From positions 10,735 through 74,734 of the forward strand of contig CAZPOP010000017.1 in assembly GCA_964588305.1 (NCBI GenBank): DNA of 64,000 bases, read 5' to 3'. The stretch is from SM1-73 sp964588305 (GTDB taxonomy: Bacteria; Zixibacteria; MSB-5A5; SM1-73). Each line of letters begins with the position of its first letter. Position 1 is the stretch's first letter. Of the stretch, positions 46,336-54,923 are shown in pieces. Both the position numbers and the translations under genes were made by a program. Under the pieces are notes generated by a model. That model made no database searches. It worked only from the letters and a program-made list of their open reading frames with translations, and had not been told where the DNA came from.

Positions 46336-48656
46336 ATGAGGGATAAAGGAACAGACCGTACAAGTGCAGCCAAGAGAATGATATTGGCGGGAATCGGGTT
46401 GGGGGGACTATTCTGGATTCTCGAATCCACCATACAATGCCTCGTATTCCATAAGGGCAATCTCATCGAGGAGATATTCAGCCTAAATCCTCAAGAAATG
46501 TGGATGCGCTCGTTGGCGCTTTGCATCCTCATCATGTTCAGCGCGTCTATGCCCGAGGCATTATCACCGAGCGCAAGCGGGCTGAAGAGGGACTCAGGGA
46601 AGCCAAGGAGGAGGCGGAGGAAGCCAACCGGCTTAAGAGTGAGTTTCTTGCCAACATGAGCCATGAGATTCGCACCCCCTTGAACGCCATCATCGGTATG
46701 ACCGACATAGCTCTGGACACAGAGTTGACGGAGGAGCAGCGCGATTACCTGAATACGGTCAAGGATAGCTCGCGTGCACTCTTGGATCTCCTAAACGACA
46801 TCCTGGATCTTTCAAAGATAGAAGCGGATCGGATTGAGATGGAAACCATAGCCTTCAACCTGCGGGTCACTGTGGAGGGGGTGGTTGGAGCCTTAGCTCC
46901 TAAGGCTTCCGCCAAGGGATTGGAACTGGTTTGTATGATCCACCCCCAGGTACCTTCTCTATTAGGCGGTGACCCGGGTCGACTGCGGCAAATCCTGATG
47001 AATTTAGCGGGAAATGCGGTGAAGTTCACTGAACGAGGGGAGGTGGTGATCGGTGTGGAGCTTAAGGAGGAAACCGAGGATCGGGCCAGATTGCTTTTTT
47101 CCATCACCGATACCGGAATAGGCATCCCCAAAGACAAACAGGCGAAAGTCTTTGAGAGCTTCACCCAGGCAGATGGATCAACCACTCGCAAATACGGGGG
47201 CACGGGGTTAGGTCTATGCATTTCCAAGCGGTTAGTCGAGTTGATGGGCGGCAAGATCAGCGTGGAGAGTCAACCGGGTGGGGGGAGTCGTTTCTGGTTT
47301 GGCGTTACCTTGCAGAAGGAGAGAAAGCTCGAAGTGACGTCTCCGACGGCTCCTCGGGATGTACGCGGCATGCGGATGTTGGTGGTGGACGACAACGAAA
47401 CCAGCCGGACCATTCTGGTGAAGATGCTGGAGTCTTTTGGGTGCCAAGCCGAGGCCGTATCAAGCGGTACCCAGGCTTTACAAGCATTGCGGGTGGTTCA
47501 GCAGGGGAAGTGCTTCGATTTTGCGTTGCTGGACATGCGGATGCCAGGGATGGATGGTGAGCAAACCTTGCGTGCGATAAAGGACGATCCTGAAATCACT
47601 GACGTGCCGGTCGTGATCCTCACCTCTGTGGGAATCCGTGGAGACGCTGCCCGACTGCAGAGTTTGGGCTGTGCGGGATATCTTATGAAGCCGGTCAGGC
47701 AGTCGCAGTTGTTCGATACCATCATCACCGTCCTGAGCCGGCAAGGTAGGGAGGCAAAAGACAAACCCGCCGCCATAGTCACCCGCCATACCATAGAGGA
47801 TCAGAGGCGCCGGGCGATCCGCATACTTTTGGCGGAGGATAATCCCACCAACCAGAAATTAGCGGTCACCCTTCTGGGGAGGGCTGGTTATTCGGCGGAC
47901 GTGGTGGGAGATGGGAGAATGGCAATAGAAACGCTTGAGCGCTCTTTCTATGACCTGGTACTGATGGATGTTCAGATGCCGGAGATGAACGGTTTTGAGG
48001 CCACCAAGGCAATCCGAGAAAGAGAGGGTGATGAGAAGCATACACCCGTTATCGCCCTCACCGCACATGCCATGCAGAAGGATCGGGAGCGGTGCCTCGA
48101 AGCGGGCATGGACGATTACGTCTGCAAACCGATAGAGCCCCGAGAGCTGCTGGACGTCATAAACAAATGGACCGGATCGCGCGGTCAAGAGAGAAACCTT
48201 TCAGCCTCCGTGTCACAGCCTGCACACCCGCCAGGAGAGAAAGACATTCCGATTGACTTCGAGAGTGTTCTTTCGAGATTCGACAACGACAAAGGATTTC
48301 TTAAAGAGGTGTTTGTGGAGTTCTTAGACCATGCACCGAGACAGGCGGAGAGACTGGGTGAGGCCATAAAGAGAGGTGATGCTAAGGCGGTAGAAACCGA
48401 AGCACATAGCATGAAGGGTGCAGCCAGCAATTTGGGTGTTACGTCCGTTGCCGCTGAAGCCTTGCAACTGGAGCTCCTAGGGCGGAGGGGCGACTTAGCA
48501 GATGCGAAGGAAATTGTTCATAAGCTAAGAAGTGAACTCGAGCGCCTGAAGGAATACGTGGACAAGTTTTTGGACGTGGAGGGCGTGCCAAAATCCGAAT
48601 ACTCCAACGTCGAATTCGCGGGAGTGAACGATGAGAATACTGATCGCCGAGGATGA
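46336..48656 (+). pseudogene. Membrane hybrid histidine kinase with frameshift (2TM-HisKA-HATPase-REC-REC-Hpt)
   Basis: The start ATG 46336 (GAGG, 6 nt) opens a frame encoding two membrane segments around a short loop (MILAGIGLGGLFWILEST ... IWMRSL-type). This matches the N-terminus of the kinase at 50424. After CILIMFS the frame breaks, and the matching continuation (VYARGIITERKR) is in the frame read from 46500. Removing two bases of GCGC at 46541-46544 restores one protein: MFSVYARG. The rest is complete: HisKA (MSHEIRTP), HATPase (GNAVKF, DTGIGIP), two receivers (LLDMRMPGMDG, LMDVQMPEMNG) and Hpt (HSMKGAASNL). It is a real inactivation, a reversible dinucleotide slip, or a sequence error. 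Its 3' end overlaps the regulator at 48631 by 26 nt. Confidence 0.8.
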
Positions 48657-49257
48657 ACCGATCTCCCGGAGATTACTGGAGACAACCCTCACCAAGGCCG
48701 GTCATGACGTGATCGGGGTTGAGGATGGAGCAAGAGCCCTGGACGCGATCCAGAAGGAGGCGCCCGATATGCTCATCACCGACTGGATGATGCCTGAGCT
48801 GGACGGATTGGAGTTGTGCCATCGGCTTCGGACTCTCAACCTTCCCGGTTATGTGTACGCGATTCTGTTGACTGCACTAACTCAAAAGGAGAATATCACC
48901 CAGGGGCTGGATGCGGGTGCTGATGATTACATTACCAAGCCATTCGACAGAACAGAGCTTTTGGCCCGGGTGAGAGCAGGTGAAAGGGTGATCCAGCTCG
49001 AGAAATCACTTCGTGAAAAAAATAAGGAGCTCTCGGAAGCTTTGGCTCATGTAAAGCAACTGAAGGGGCTTTTGCCTATCTGCATGTTCTGCAAGAAGAT
49101 CAGAGACGACGAAAACTATTGGCAACAAATCGAGGCATATATAGGTGAGCATACGGAAGCAGATTTCAGTCACAGCATCTGCCCGGAATGCTTGGAAAAA
49201 CACTATCCGGATTACGCGAACAAGAAGAGAACTGAAGCTGCAGAGAGAAAGGCCTAA
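48631..49257 (+). CDS. Response regulator: receiver with cysteine-rich C-terminal domain
   Basis: 208 residues. Receiver 1-120: LIAEDEPISRRLLE, DMLITDWMMPELDG (phospho-Asp), ILLTAL, DYITKPF. A coiled helix (about 125-145) leads to LKGLLPICMFCKKIRDDENYWQQIEAYI and a later SICPECLEKHYPDY; the two CxxC pairs may bind metal. This tail is common in response regulators of sediment bacteria and has no known activity. GGAGTG is ahead of the ATG, inside the end of the kinase gene, so translation is coupled. It ends at a terminator (49286-49312). Confidence 0.9.
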   Translation: MRILIAEDEPISRRLLETTLTKAGHDVIGVEDGARALDAIQKEAPDMLITDWMMPELDGLELCHRLRTLNLPGYVYAILLTALTQKENITQGLDAGADDYITKPFDRTELLARVRAGERVIQLEKSLREKNKELSEALAHVKQLKGLLPICMFCKKIRDDENYWQQIEAYIGEHTEADFSHSICPECLEKHYPDYANKKRTEAAERKA

Positions 49258-49285
49258 GATATATCGCGTGAATGACTGACGGGAT

Positions 49286-49312
49286 GGGCGGGGTCTGCTC
49301 CGCCCTTTTTCT
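49286..49312 (+). terminator. Intrinsic terminator after the response regulator at 48631
   Basis: GGGCGG (49286-49291), 8-nt loop, CCGCCC (49300-49305), then TTTTTCT. It lies 29 nt after the stop and closes the transcript of the kinase-regulator pair. Confidence 0.8.
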
Positions 49313-49354
49313 CTTCCTGAGCGACACCCTCGGGTCTTCCTGGTAAGCCCTCCT

Positions 49355-50044
49355 TCAAAACCCTGGTTTCATCATGCGGGAATAGTAGCTTCCAGCCGTG
49401 TAGAGGGCAGCCAGCGGATTATGTCCCAGAACCCGATCCTTTGCGGCTAACACCGTGGTATAAGCATCGGCATATTTAAAAAACAATGAATCATGCCCCA
49501 CACATAATCCCAAGAGTATGTTGAACTCGGTCTTCTCCTGGTTTAAGATCTTGGCTTGGGTGATAGAATTGCACATCGGCTCAAATTCGCCTATGTTTAT
49601 TTTTTCTTTATCCTGTACTCCGATTTTTTCTTTCGGCACCCTTCCCACTTTGCACATCACCGAGACCACCTCAAAGCCCTGGTTTACCAAAACCTTGTTC
49701 AGAATGGACGCCTCATTCATGAATCCAATACAAAAAGCAATGCCCAATTTCTTGTACCCCATTTTCTTCGCAAACTCGCAGATCTCCTGAACTCTGGGTT
49801 TGACCGGAAATTTAGTATAAGGTTTGATTTCTCTGTGAGCGTAGCATTCCCCTTCCTGGACCGAAGCCTGTCGGGCAAATTCCCCTATCTCCTTCTTCTC
49901 ATACTCAGCCATCGCCTCAGTTACCACGTTCTTCTGATTCAATGTAGGACAGAACTTTGGACCTCTTCCTCCCTCCACCAAACAGACTTTTTCCTGTTTG
50001 TCAATCGGGCAGTCAGCGCATCGAGAAACCGTTTTCTTTTCCAC
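49355..50044 (-). CDS. DUF1847 cysteine-rich metal-binding protein
   Basis: 229 residues, GTG start with GGAGGAGG 6 nt upstream. Cysteine groups: CADCPIDKQEKVC, KFCPTLN, and GECYAHREIKP; then a Rossmann-like stretch, FAKKMGYKKLGIAFCIGFMNEA and VVSVMCKVG; and a C-terminal FNILLGLCVGHDSLFFKYA...TVLAAKDRVLGHNPLAALY. This matches DUF1847, probably binding an iron-sulfur cluster or zinc; no function is established. It is the only minus-strand gene within the sensory island and lies divergent to the kinase at 50424. Confidence 0.85.
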   Translation of the reverse strand: MEKKTVSRCADCPIDKQEKVCLVEGGRGPKFCPTLNQKNVVTEAMAEYEKKEIGEFARQASVQEGECYAHREIKPYTKFPVKPRVQEICEFAKKMGYKKLGIAFCIGFMNEASILNKVLVNQGFEVVSVMCKVGRVPKEKIGVQDKEKINIGEFEPMCNSITQAKILNQEKTEFNILLGLCVGHDSLFFKYADAYTTVLAAKDRVLGHNPLAALYTAGSYYSRMMKPGF

Positions 50045-50423
50045 GTTTTTCCTCCTCCGTTGAGTTCAGATCATTCTTTTTGATCACAAGCTGTTGCTGC
50101 AGCGCATCGCCAGCAAGGCACAAAACCGGGTCTAACCTGCTCACGCGGAACGGTTCGAAGCCATGCGGGACCGATCTGGGACCTTAAGACGCAACTAACA
50201 TAATCTCTTTGTCCTTATTTGGCAAGAGGACAAATGAAAACAAGTCAAACTTGCACATAAAGTATAGGAAATCCGAGCCGATTATACTCATTACGAATAC
50301 CTTATATTCTCCATGAAGTTCCGGCTATGTGAGGCCAACTCCGGCTGACAGGGACGGTCAGTAACGGAGGCACACGTAGATGCTATGGGAGACGCACACG
50401 GATTGTTTGCAGAAGGAGGAACT
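50045..50423. other. Divergent intergenic region with palindrome, sigma-28-like site and leader hairpin
   Basis: No gene. TTTGTCCT / AGGACAAA (about 50209-50235) is a perfect 8-bp inverted repeat suited to an operator. A sigma-28-like promoter is at 50258-50284, and a leader hairpin CTCCG-G-CTGAC / GTCAG-TAA-CGGAG is at 50339-50369. Confidence 0.5.
50258..50284 (+). promoter_or_regulatory. Sigma-28 (FliA)-like promoter c
   Basis: TAAAGTAT (50258-50265), 11 nt, GCCGATTA (50277-50284), the closest of the three to the FliA consensus. The kinase start is about 140 nt downstream. The site overlaps an inverted repeat AGTATA / TATACT. Confidence 0.65.
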
Positions 50424-51527
50424 GTGAAGCCAACGGGAGCTATTTCGAAGATTGGCATGATGGATAAAGGCACTGGTCGGAAAATCATCGGGAAAAAAAT
50501 GATCTTGGCTGCTCTTGGGCTTGGGGCACTATACTGGATTCTTGGGTCTAGCGTAGATGTTCTTGTCTTTAAGGGCGGTAACATTATCGAAGAAATATTT
50601 ACCTTGGATTCGCACAAAATCTGGATGCGCTCGCTGGTTGTGTGTATTCTCATCTTGTTCAGTTTTTATGCACAAGGAATTATTACCGAGCGTAAGCGGG
50701 TTGAGGCCGCGCTTGCCCAGCAAACCAAAAAGTTGCGGCGTGCCAACCAAGAGCTTGAACGCAAGAACGCAGAGCTGGATCAGTTTACTTACGTTGCCAG
50801 CCACGATCTGCAAGAGCCGCTGCGCAAAGTGATGGCCTTTAGCGGCATGCTTCGTCAAGATTTGGGGGATAGACTGCCCGAGCGAGCGGCCAAGGATCTT
50901 GGTTTTATCCTGGATGCAGCAAGGCGAATGCAGAAACTGGTGCAAGACCTTCTGGCGCTTTCACGCTCGGGAAGAATGGCCATGAAATGGGAGGCGCTCT
51001 CTCTCAACCACTGCGTTGATCAAGCCTTAGAAACGTTGACAATGCGGGCAAAGGAAAGCGGAGCGGAGATCCTCAGAGACGACCTGCCTGAGGCGTGGGG
51101 GGACCGTACCATGCTGACCCAGCTTTACGAGAACCTGCTCTCAAACGCATTGAAATTCACAAAGGCCGACCGGCCACTGATCCATTTGACGTCTGAGCGA
51201 ATCGACGGTCGACTCATTCTTGGGGTGAAAGACAACGGCATTGGTGTCGATGCGAGATACGCCGACCAAATCTTCGCACCTTTCAAACGCTTGCACGGAC
51301 GCGGCGAGTATCAGGGCACCGGGATTGGTCTGGCCATCTGCGCCAAGACAGTTGAACGCCACGGGGGCAAGATTTGGGTGGAATCAGAAATAGGAGGGGG
51401 CGCACACTTCAAATTCACCCTGGGGGAAATGTCGTTTGACAAAAAGGAGGAGGTAACATGGGACAATTCGACGGAAAGCCTGCAGTCATACTGCTTGCCG
51501 AAGATGACCCCGGCGATCAAGAGCTGA
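50424..51527 (+). CDS. Membrane histidine kinase (2TM-HisKA-HATPase)
   Basis: About 367 residues from a GTG at 50424, chosen because AAGGAGG precedes it; an ATG at 50385 lacks such a site. Two membrane segments (MILAALGLGALYWILGSS and LVVCILILFSFYAQG) flank a short loop, the same module as the frameshifted kinase at 46336. After ITERKR and a coiled linker (LRRANQELERKNAELDQF) comes HisKA SHDLQEPLRK, then HATPase with LLSNALKFT, DNGIGVD and GTGIGLAICAKTVERHGG. The last 23 codons overlap the next gene; TESLQSYCLPKMTP is probably read-through beyond the real domain. Cognate receiver at 51458. Confidence 0.9.
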   Translation: MKPTGAISKIGMMDKGTGRKIIGKKMILAALGLGALYWILGSSVDVLVFKGGNIIEEIFTLDSHKIWMRSLVVCILILFSFYAQGIITERKRVEAALAQQTKKLRRANQELERKNAELDQFTYVASHDLQEPLRKVMAFSGMLRQDLGDRLPERAAKDLGFILDAARRMQKLVQDLLALSRSGRMAMKWEALSLNHCVDQALETLTMRAKESGAEILRDDLPEAWGDRTMLTQLYENLLSNALKFTKADRPLIHLTSERIDGRLILGVKDNGIGVDARYADQIFAPFKRLHGRGEYQGTGIGLAICAKTVERHGGKIWVESEIGGGAHFKFTLGEMSFDKKEEVTWDNSTESLQSYCLPKMTPAIKS

Positions 51528-51916
51528 CGCGGCGGGCTTTGGAACAGAGCAGAATCCGTAACGAGCTTTACATCGTTGAGGACGGGGAGGAAGCCTTGGA
51601 TTATCTGCATCGCCGTGGTAGATACCATGACCCGCTTTCGTCCCCCAAGCCGGACCTGATGCTGCTGGATCTGAACATGCCTAAGATGGATGGCAAGCAG
51701 CTACTGGAGCAGATGCGGGCCGATCCCAGCCTGCGACGGATCCCCGTCGTGGCATTGACTACATCGAAGCAGGAGAGCGACATCATCCGTACCTACGACC
51801 TGGGAGCGAATTCTTACATCGTTAAGCCGGTAGACATGGATCAATTCGTAAACGCCATTAAGGTTCTGAAAGATTATTGGTTTCAAATCGTGGTGCTGCC
51901 GCCGCGAGGAGAGTGA
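51458..51916 (+). CDS. Single-domain response regulator (Rcp1-like)
   Basis: 152 residues, receiver only: VILLAEDDPGDQEL, LMLLDLNMPKMDG, VVALTTSKQESD and SYIVKPVDMDQF. Nearly the same plan as the receiver at 40828. AAGGAGGAGGT stands before its ATG inside the kinase gene, giving a 70-nt overlap in a different frame. Likely phosphorylated by the kinase at 50424; no output domain. Confidence 0.92.
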   Translation: MGQFDGKPAVILLAEDDPGDQELTRRALEQSRIRNELYIVEDGEEALDYLHRRGRYHDPLSSPKPDLMLLDLNMPKMDGKQLLEQMRADPSLRRIPVVALTTSKQESDIIRTYDLGANSYIVKPVDMDQFVNAIKVLKDYWFQIVVLPPRGE

Positions 51917-51919
51917 ATT

Positions 51920-53140
51920 ATGGGACGCATAAGAGTCACAGTTCTCGCAATTGAGGACGACCCTGGAGACGTTCAACTTCTGCGCCGTTACCTTGAAGAT
52001 ATTCCAGAGTGGGAGGTCACGCTTCTTGCCTTCACAGAACCAGCCGAGGGCCTAGCTCAACTTGTCGATCATGCCCCAGACATTGTCCTTCTCGACTATC
52101 TTTTAGGAGCTACAACAGGTCTTGAGGTGCTGAAAAGGATCCAGCGTTGCGGCTGTCCGTATCCGGTGGTGATTCTGACCGGGTGCGGCACCGAGGAACT
52201 TGCTGCCGAACTAATGCGATACGGGGCAGCGGATTATTTGACAAAGAACCGGTTGTCGGCCAACAGCCTCAAGCGTGTCATCTCCAATGCCATAGCAAAG
52301 TACAAATTGCAGGAAGCACTGGAGGAACATCGCCGACGACTGCAAGAGATGAACCAAGACCTTTTACGCAAAAATGAGGAAATCCGGAATTTCTACCACA
52401 TGGTTTCCCATGAGTTCAGCTCACCTTTGACATCGGCACGGGAGTACGTAACCATGGTACTGAACGAAACGGCCGGTCCGCTGAACGATGAACAGCGCAA
52501 GTTCTTGGAAATCGCCAGGGAAAGTTGCGATCAGATGTGTGTGTACGTCGGAGACCTCCTTGACGTGACCAGGCTGCAGACCGAGAAATTCGCAGTCTTC
52601 CCCTCACGCGTTTCTATTGACAGATTGGTGCATCAGGTTGTGGCTTCAGTCTTTCCTGCCGCCCAGGAGAAAGGCGTTCATCTGAAGCATATCATAGAGC
52701 CAGGCCTCCCGGAGGTGAACATCGACGAAGCGAGGATTAGTCAGGTTATCTCGAACCTATTGAGAAATGCCCTCAAGTTTACGCCGGAAGGCGGTCAGAT
52801 AATGGTTCAATTGGCCGATAACCCGGCTGCTTCAGAATTCCTGATTGTCTCTGTCACTGACACCGGACGGGGCATCGAGCGGGATAAGTTGCCTTACATA
52901 TTTGATCGATTCTATCAGGCCACGAGCAAAGATTGGACGACCCATCGCGGCATGGGGCTTGGTTTGTATATTTGCCGGGAATTGGTCAGGCTGCACGGAG
53001 GAGAGATCTGGGTTAGAAGTGAACCGGGCAAAGGCAGCACTTTCTCATTCACCATCCCCAAATGTACGCCAGAAGAAACCTCGGATACTGTAACGGTGTT
53101 GGAAAGGGAGGATGCGCTTCAAGAAGAGCCTCCTGAATGA
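51920..53140 (+). CDS. Receiver-fronted histidine kinase (REC-HisKA-HATPase)
   Basis: 406 residues, soluble. N-terminal receiver (VLAIEDDPGDVQLL, IVLLDYLLGATTG, VILTGCGTEE, DYLTKNRL), a coiled linker, HisKA FYHMVSHEFSSPLTS, and HATPase with NLLRNALKFTPEGG, DTGRGIE, GMGLGLYICRELVRLHGG and a final GKGSTFSFTIP. It starts 3 nt after the receiver gene at 51916, completing a three-gene unit. The front receiver may take phosphate from the kinase at 50424 and gate this kinase. Confidence 0.92.
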   Translation: MGRIRVTVLAIEDDPGDVQLLRRYLEDIPEWEVTLLAFTEPAEGLAQLVDHAPDIVLLDYLLGATTGLEVLKRIQRCGCPYPVVILTGCGTEELAAELMRYGAADYLTKNRLSANSLKRVISNAIAKYKLQEALEEHRRRLQEMNQDLLRKNEEIRNFYHMVSHEFSSPLTSAREYVTMVLNETAGPLNDEQRKFLEIARESCDQMCVYVGDLLDVTRLQTEKFAVFPSRVSIDRLVHQVVASVFPAAQEKGVHLKHIIEPGLPEVNIDEARISQVISNLLRNALKFTPEGGQIMVQLADNPAASEFLIVSVTDTGRGIERDKLPYIFDRFYQATSKDWTTHRGMGLGLYICRELVRLHGGEIWVRSEPGKGSTFSFTIPKCTPEETSDTVTVLEREDALQEEPPE

Positions 53141-53238
53141 GGACCGTAGGATGATGAGAGAACGCCACCCTTGCTCCCCTAGCACAAGTGTGGAGGAGAT
53201 ATCTGTAGGGTTCGAGTAAATCTCCCGTTCCAGTAAGT

Positions 53239-53553
53239 TCATTTGAATGCCTGAAAATCCTCGGCGTAGTCGGCTCTAAGCTCTTTGAGAGCTCTTTCGA
53301 GGCTTTTGGGAATAAGCCTTGCCCAGGGCCAATAGTTCTGAATTGCCACCACCATCTTGTCGCGGTTTTTCCTAACCAGTCGCCTGATCCCGTCTGCCAT
53401 CATTCCTCGCCTGAGTGCACCCCAGTAGAAATAGTTGGCTCCACGTTCAAATGTCTCCTCGATAGACTTGGCAGGAGCCCCATAGGCAGCACTGATCCCA
53501 ATGCGCCCAACTCTCAGTCCGGTTCTGCCTAAGATGGTCGGATTGAATCCCAT
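53239..53553 (-). pseudogene. Aldo/keto reductase, truncated 3' end
   Basis: 104 codons that match only the beginning of an aldo/keto reductase: ILGRTGLRVGRIGISAAYG, IEETFERGANYFYWGALRRGMM, then MVVAIQNYW and LERALKELRADYAEDF. The family normally continues for another 200 or more residues (rest of the TIM barrel with catalytic Lys and His); here a few unrelated codons and a stop follow. Downstream (below 53239) no frame resumes the homology. The break lies 100 nt from the end of the sensory island, so a deletion or insertion there probably cut the gene. Confidence 0.75.
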
Positions 53554-53603
53554 AGCCTCTATTTTGGATCAGGTTGTCCTTTATCCGATCTCAAAAAGCT
53601 TTT

Positions 53604-53629
53604 GGTCGAGGGTGGGGGCACCCTCGACC
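53604..53629. repeat. GGTCxxGGGT...ACCCxxGAYC hairpin repeat, copy 2
   Basis: GGTCGAGGGT, GGGGGC loop, ACCCTCGACC: a perfect 10-bp stem, followed by AACGAGTA. Pairs with copy 1 at 6044-6069, with compensatory changes in the arms. Confidence 0.7.
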
Positions 53630-53660
53630 AACGAGTAACGACTTTTGGATTTCAAAAAAT

Positions 53661-53716
53661 CGCAAAAGCCCCGCGAAGCGGGATCTCCGCTTTGCTGCGA
53701 CAAGCTTTTGTACTCC
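53661..53716. repeat. AAAAGCCCCGCGAAGCGGG repeat, copy 1
   Basis: About 55 bp: CGCAAAAGCCCCGC, AAGCGGGATCTCC, GCTGCGACAAGCTTTTG, ACTCC. A second copy at 56144-56199 differs at a handful of positions. Confidence 0.75.
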
Positions 53717-53810
53717 CAGAAAAGCCAACTCTTCAACCTGCCCTCCCTTACTCCCACCCAAAAGCATAGCGTTAAGTGTTAGGCGACCCTTTACCAACCA
53801 GGGGAGATTT

Positions 53811-54803
53811 CTATTTTGTCACCACGTCCGCAGACGCGCCGCATTTGTCGCACTTTTTATCCTTGATTCCTTTGATTGAGGTAGAATATCCATCTCTTTG
53901 GATTAGGAGGTTATTGCAGTTGGGGCAGTAGGTGTTGGAGGTGTTAGGAATGTGAGCATTGCCAACGTAAACATATTTTAGTTTTCTCTTGGCTAGGAGA
54001 AAAGCTTTCTGCAAAGTCTGAAGAGGAGTGGCGGGGATGTTCATCTTATATGCGGGAAAATACCGGGAAAAATGAAGCGGTATTCTGTCGCTTAGGCTCG
54101 CAACGAAATCAACTAACGCTTGGATTTGCTCATCAGAGTCGTTCAGGCCGGGAATTATCAAATTGGTGATCTCAATGTGGGTGCCATGTTTGTAAGAGAG
54201 CTCAATTGCCTTTAGGACGAAAGGAAGTTTAGCCTTGCAGTTGGTCTTGTAAAAATCCTCATCCATGGATTTCAGATCTACGTTCATGGCATCGATATAC
54301 GGCAAGAGTTCGAGAAGAGGTTGTTCGTGAATGTATCCATTAGTTACCAGCACATTGGCCAAGTTTTTCTCCCTGGCTATCCTGGCGGTGTCTTTCACGT
54401 ACTCATACCAGATCAAAGGTTCGGTATAGGTGTAAGCAATTCCCACCGAGTTTTGTCCGGCAGCGACCTTCACCAGATCCTCGGGCGAGACAAAGTCGGT
54501 TGGGCACTCCTCCTGTGATATGCTCCAGTTCTGGCAATTCTGGCAGTTCATGTTGCATCCATTGGGACCGGTGGAGAAGATGTTCGCCCCTGGATGAAAA
54601 TGATACAAAGGCTTTTTCTCGATTGGATCGATAGCCAGAGAAACTAATCGACCATAGTTTATTGCATAAAGCACTCCTTGCTCGTTTTTCCTGCCCATGC
54701 ACACGCCGATCTTCCCATCGGCGATCAGGCACCCTACCGGACAGAGGAGACATTGAATTCTCCCGTCGTCTTTCTTCTCCCAAAAGAGCGCTTTTTTATT
54801 CAT
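53811..54803 (-). CDS. amrS: AmmeMemoRadiSam system radical SAM enzyme
   Basis: 330 residues. N-terminal cysteine part (IQCLLCPVGCLIADGKIGVC), then the radical SAM cluster site STGPNGCNMNCQNCQNW (CxxxCxxC), NVLVTNGYIHEQPL, DAMNVDLKSMDEDFY and HIEITNLIIPGLNDS, and a C-terminal zinc ribbon (YCPNCNNLLIQR ... KKCDKCG). The family is related to pyruvate formate-lyase activases and is usually encoded beside AMMECR1 and MEMO genes, neither of which is here. Substrate unknown. Start set at ATG 54803; the earlier TTG at 54818 is less likely. Confidence 0.88.
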   Translation of the reverse strand: MNKKALFWEKKDDGRIQCLLCPVGCLIADGKIGVCMGRKNEQGVLYAINYGRLVSLAIDPIEKKPLYHFHPGANIFSTGPNGCNMNCQNCQNWSISQEECPTDFVSPEDLVKVAAGQNSVGIAYTYTEPLIWYEYVKDTARIAREKNLANVLVTNGYIHEQPLLELLPYIDAMNVDLKSMDEDFYKTNCKAKLPFVLKAIELSYKHGTHIEITNLIIPGLNDSDEQIQALVDFVASLSDRIPLHFSRYFPAYKMNIPATPLQTLQKAFLLAKRKLKYVYVGNAHIPNTSNTYCPNCNNLLIQRDGYSTSIKGIKDKKCDKCGASADVVTK

Positions 54804-54923
54804 TGAGTTATTCCCCAATATGTTAATTCAACGTCGGGAGAGGGGTTGTACCCCTATTCCTCTCTTTGCGGGCAGGAGTACAACTCGTGCCCAATCATCT
54901 GGTGCGCATTTCGGTCCCAGAAA

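Noticed and set aside
46500..48656. GTG at 46500 as start of a separate soluble kinase
   Set aside because: Its first 16 residues are the out-of-frame reading of the 2TM module; comparison with the kinase at 50424 shows a single gene broken by a frameshift.
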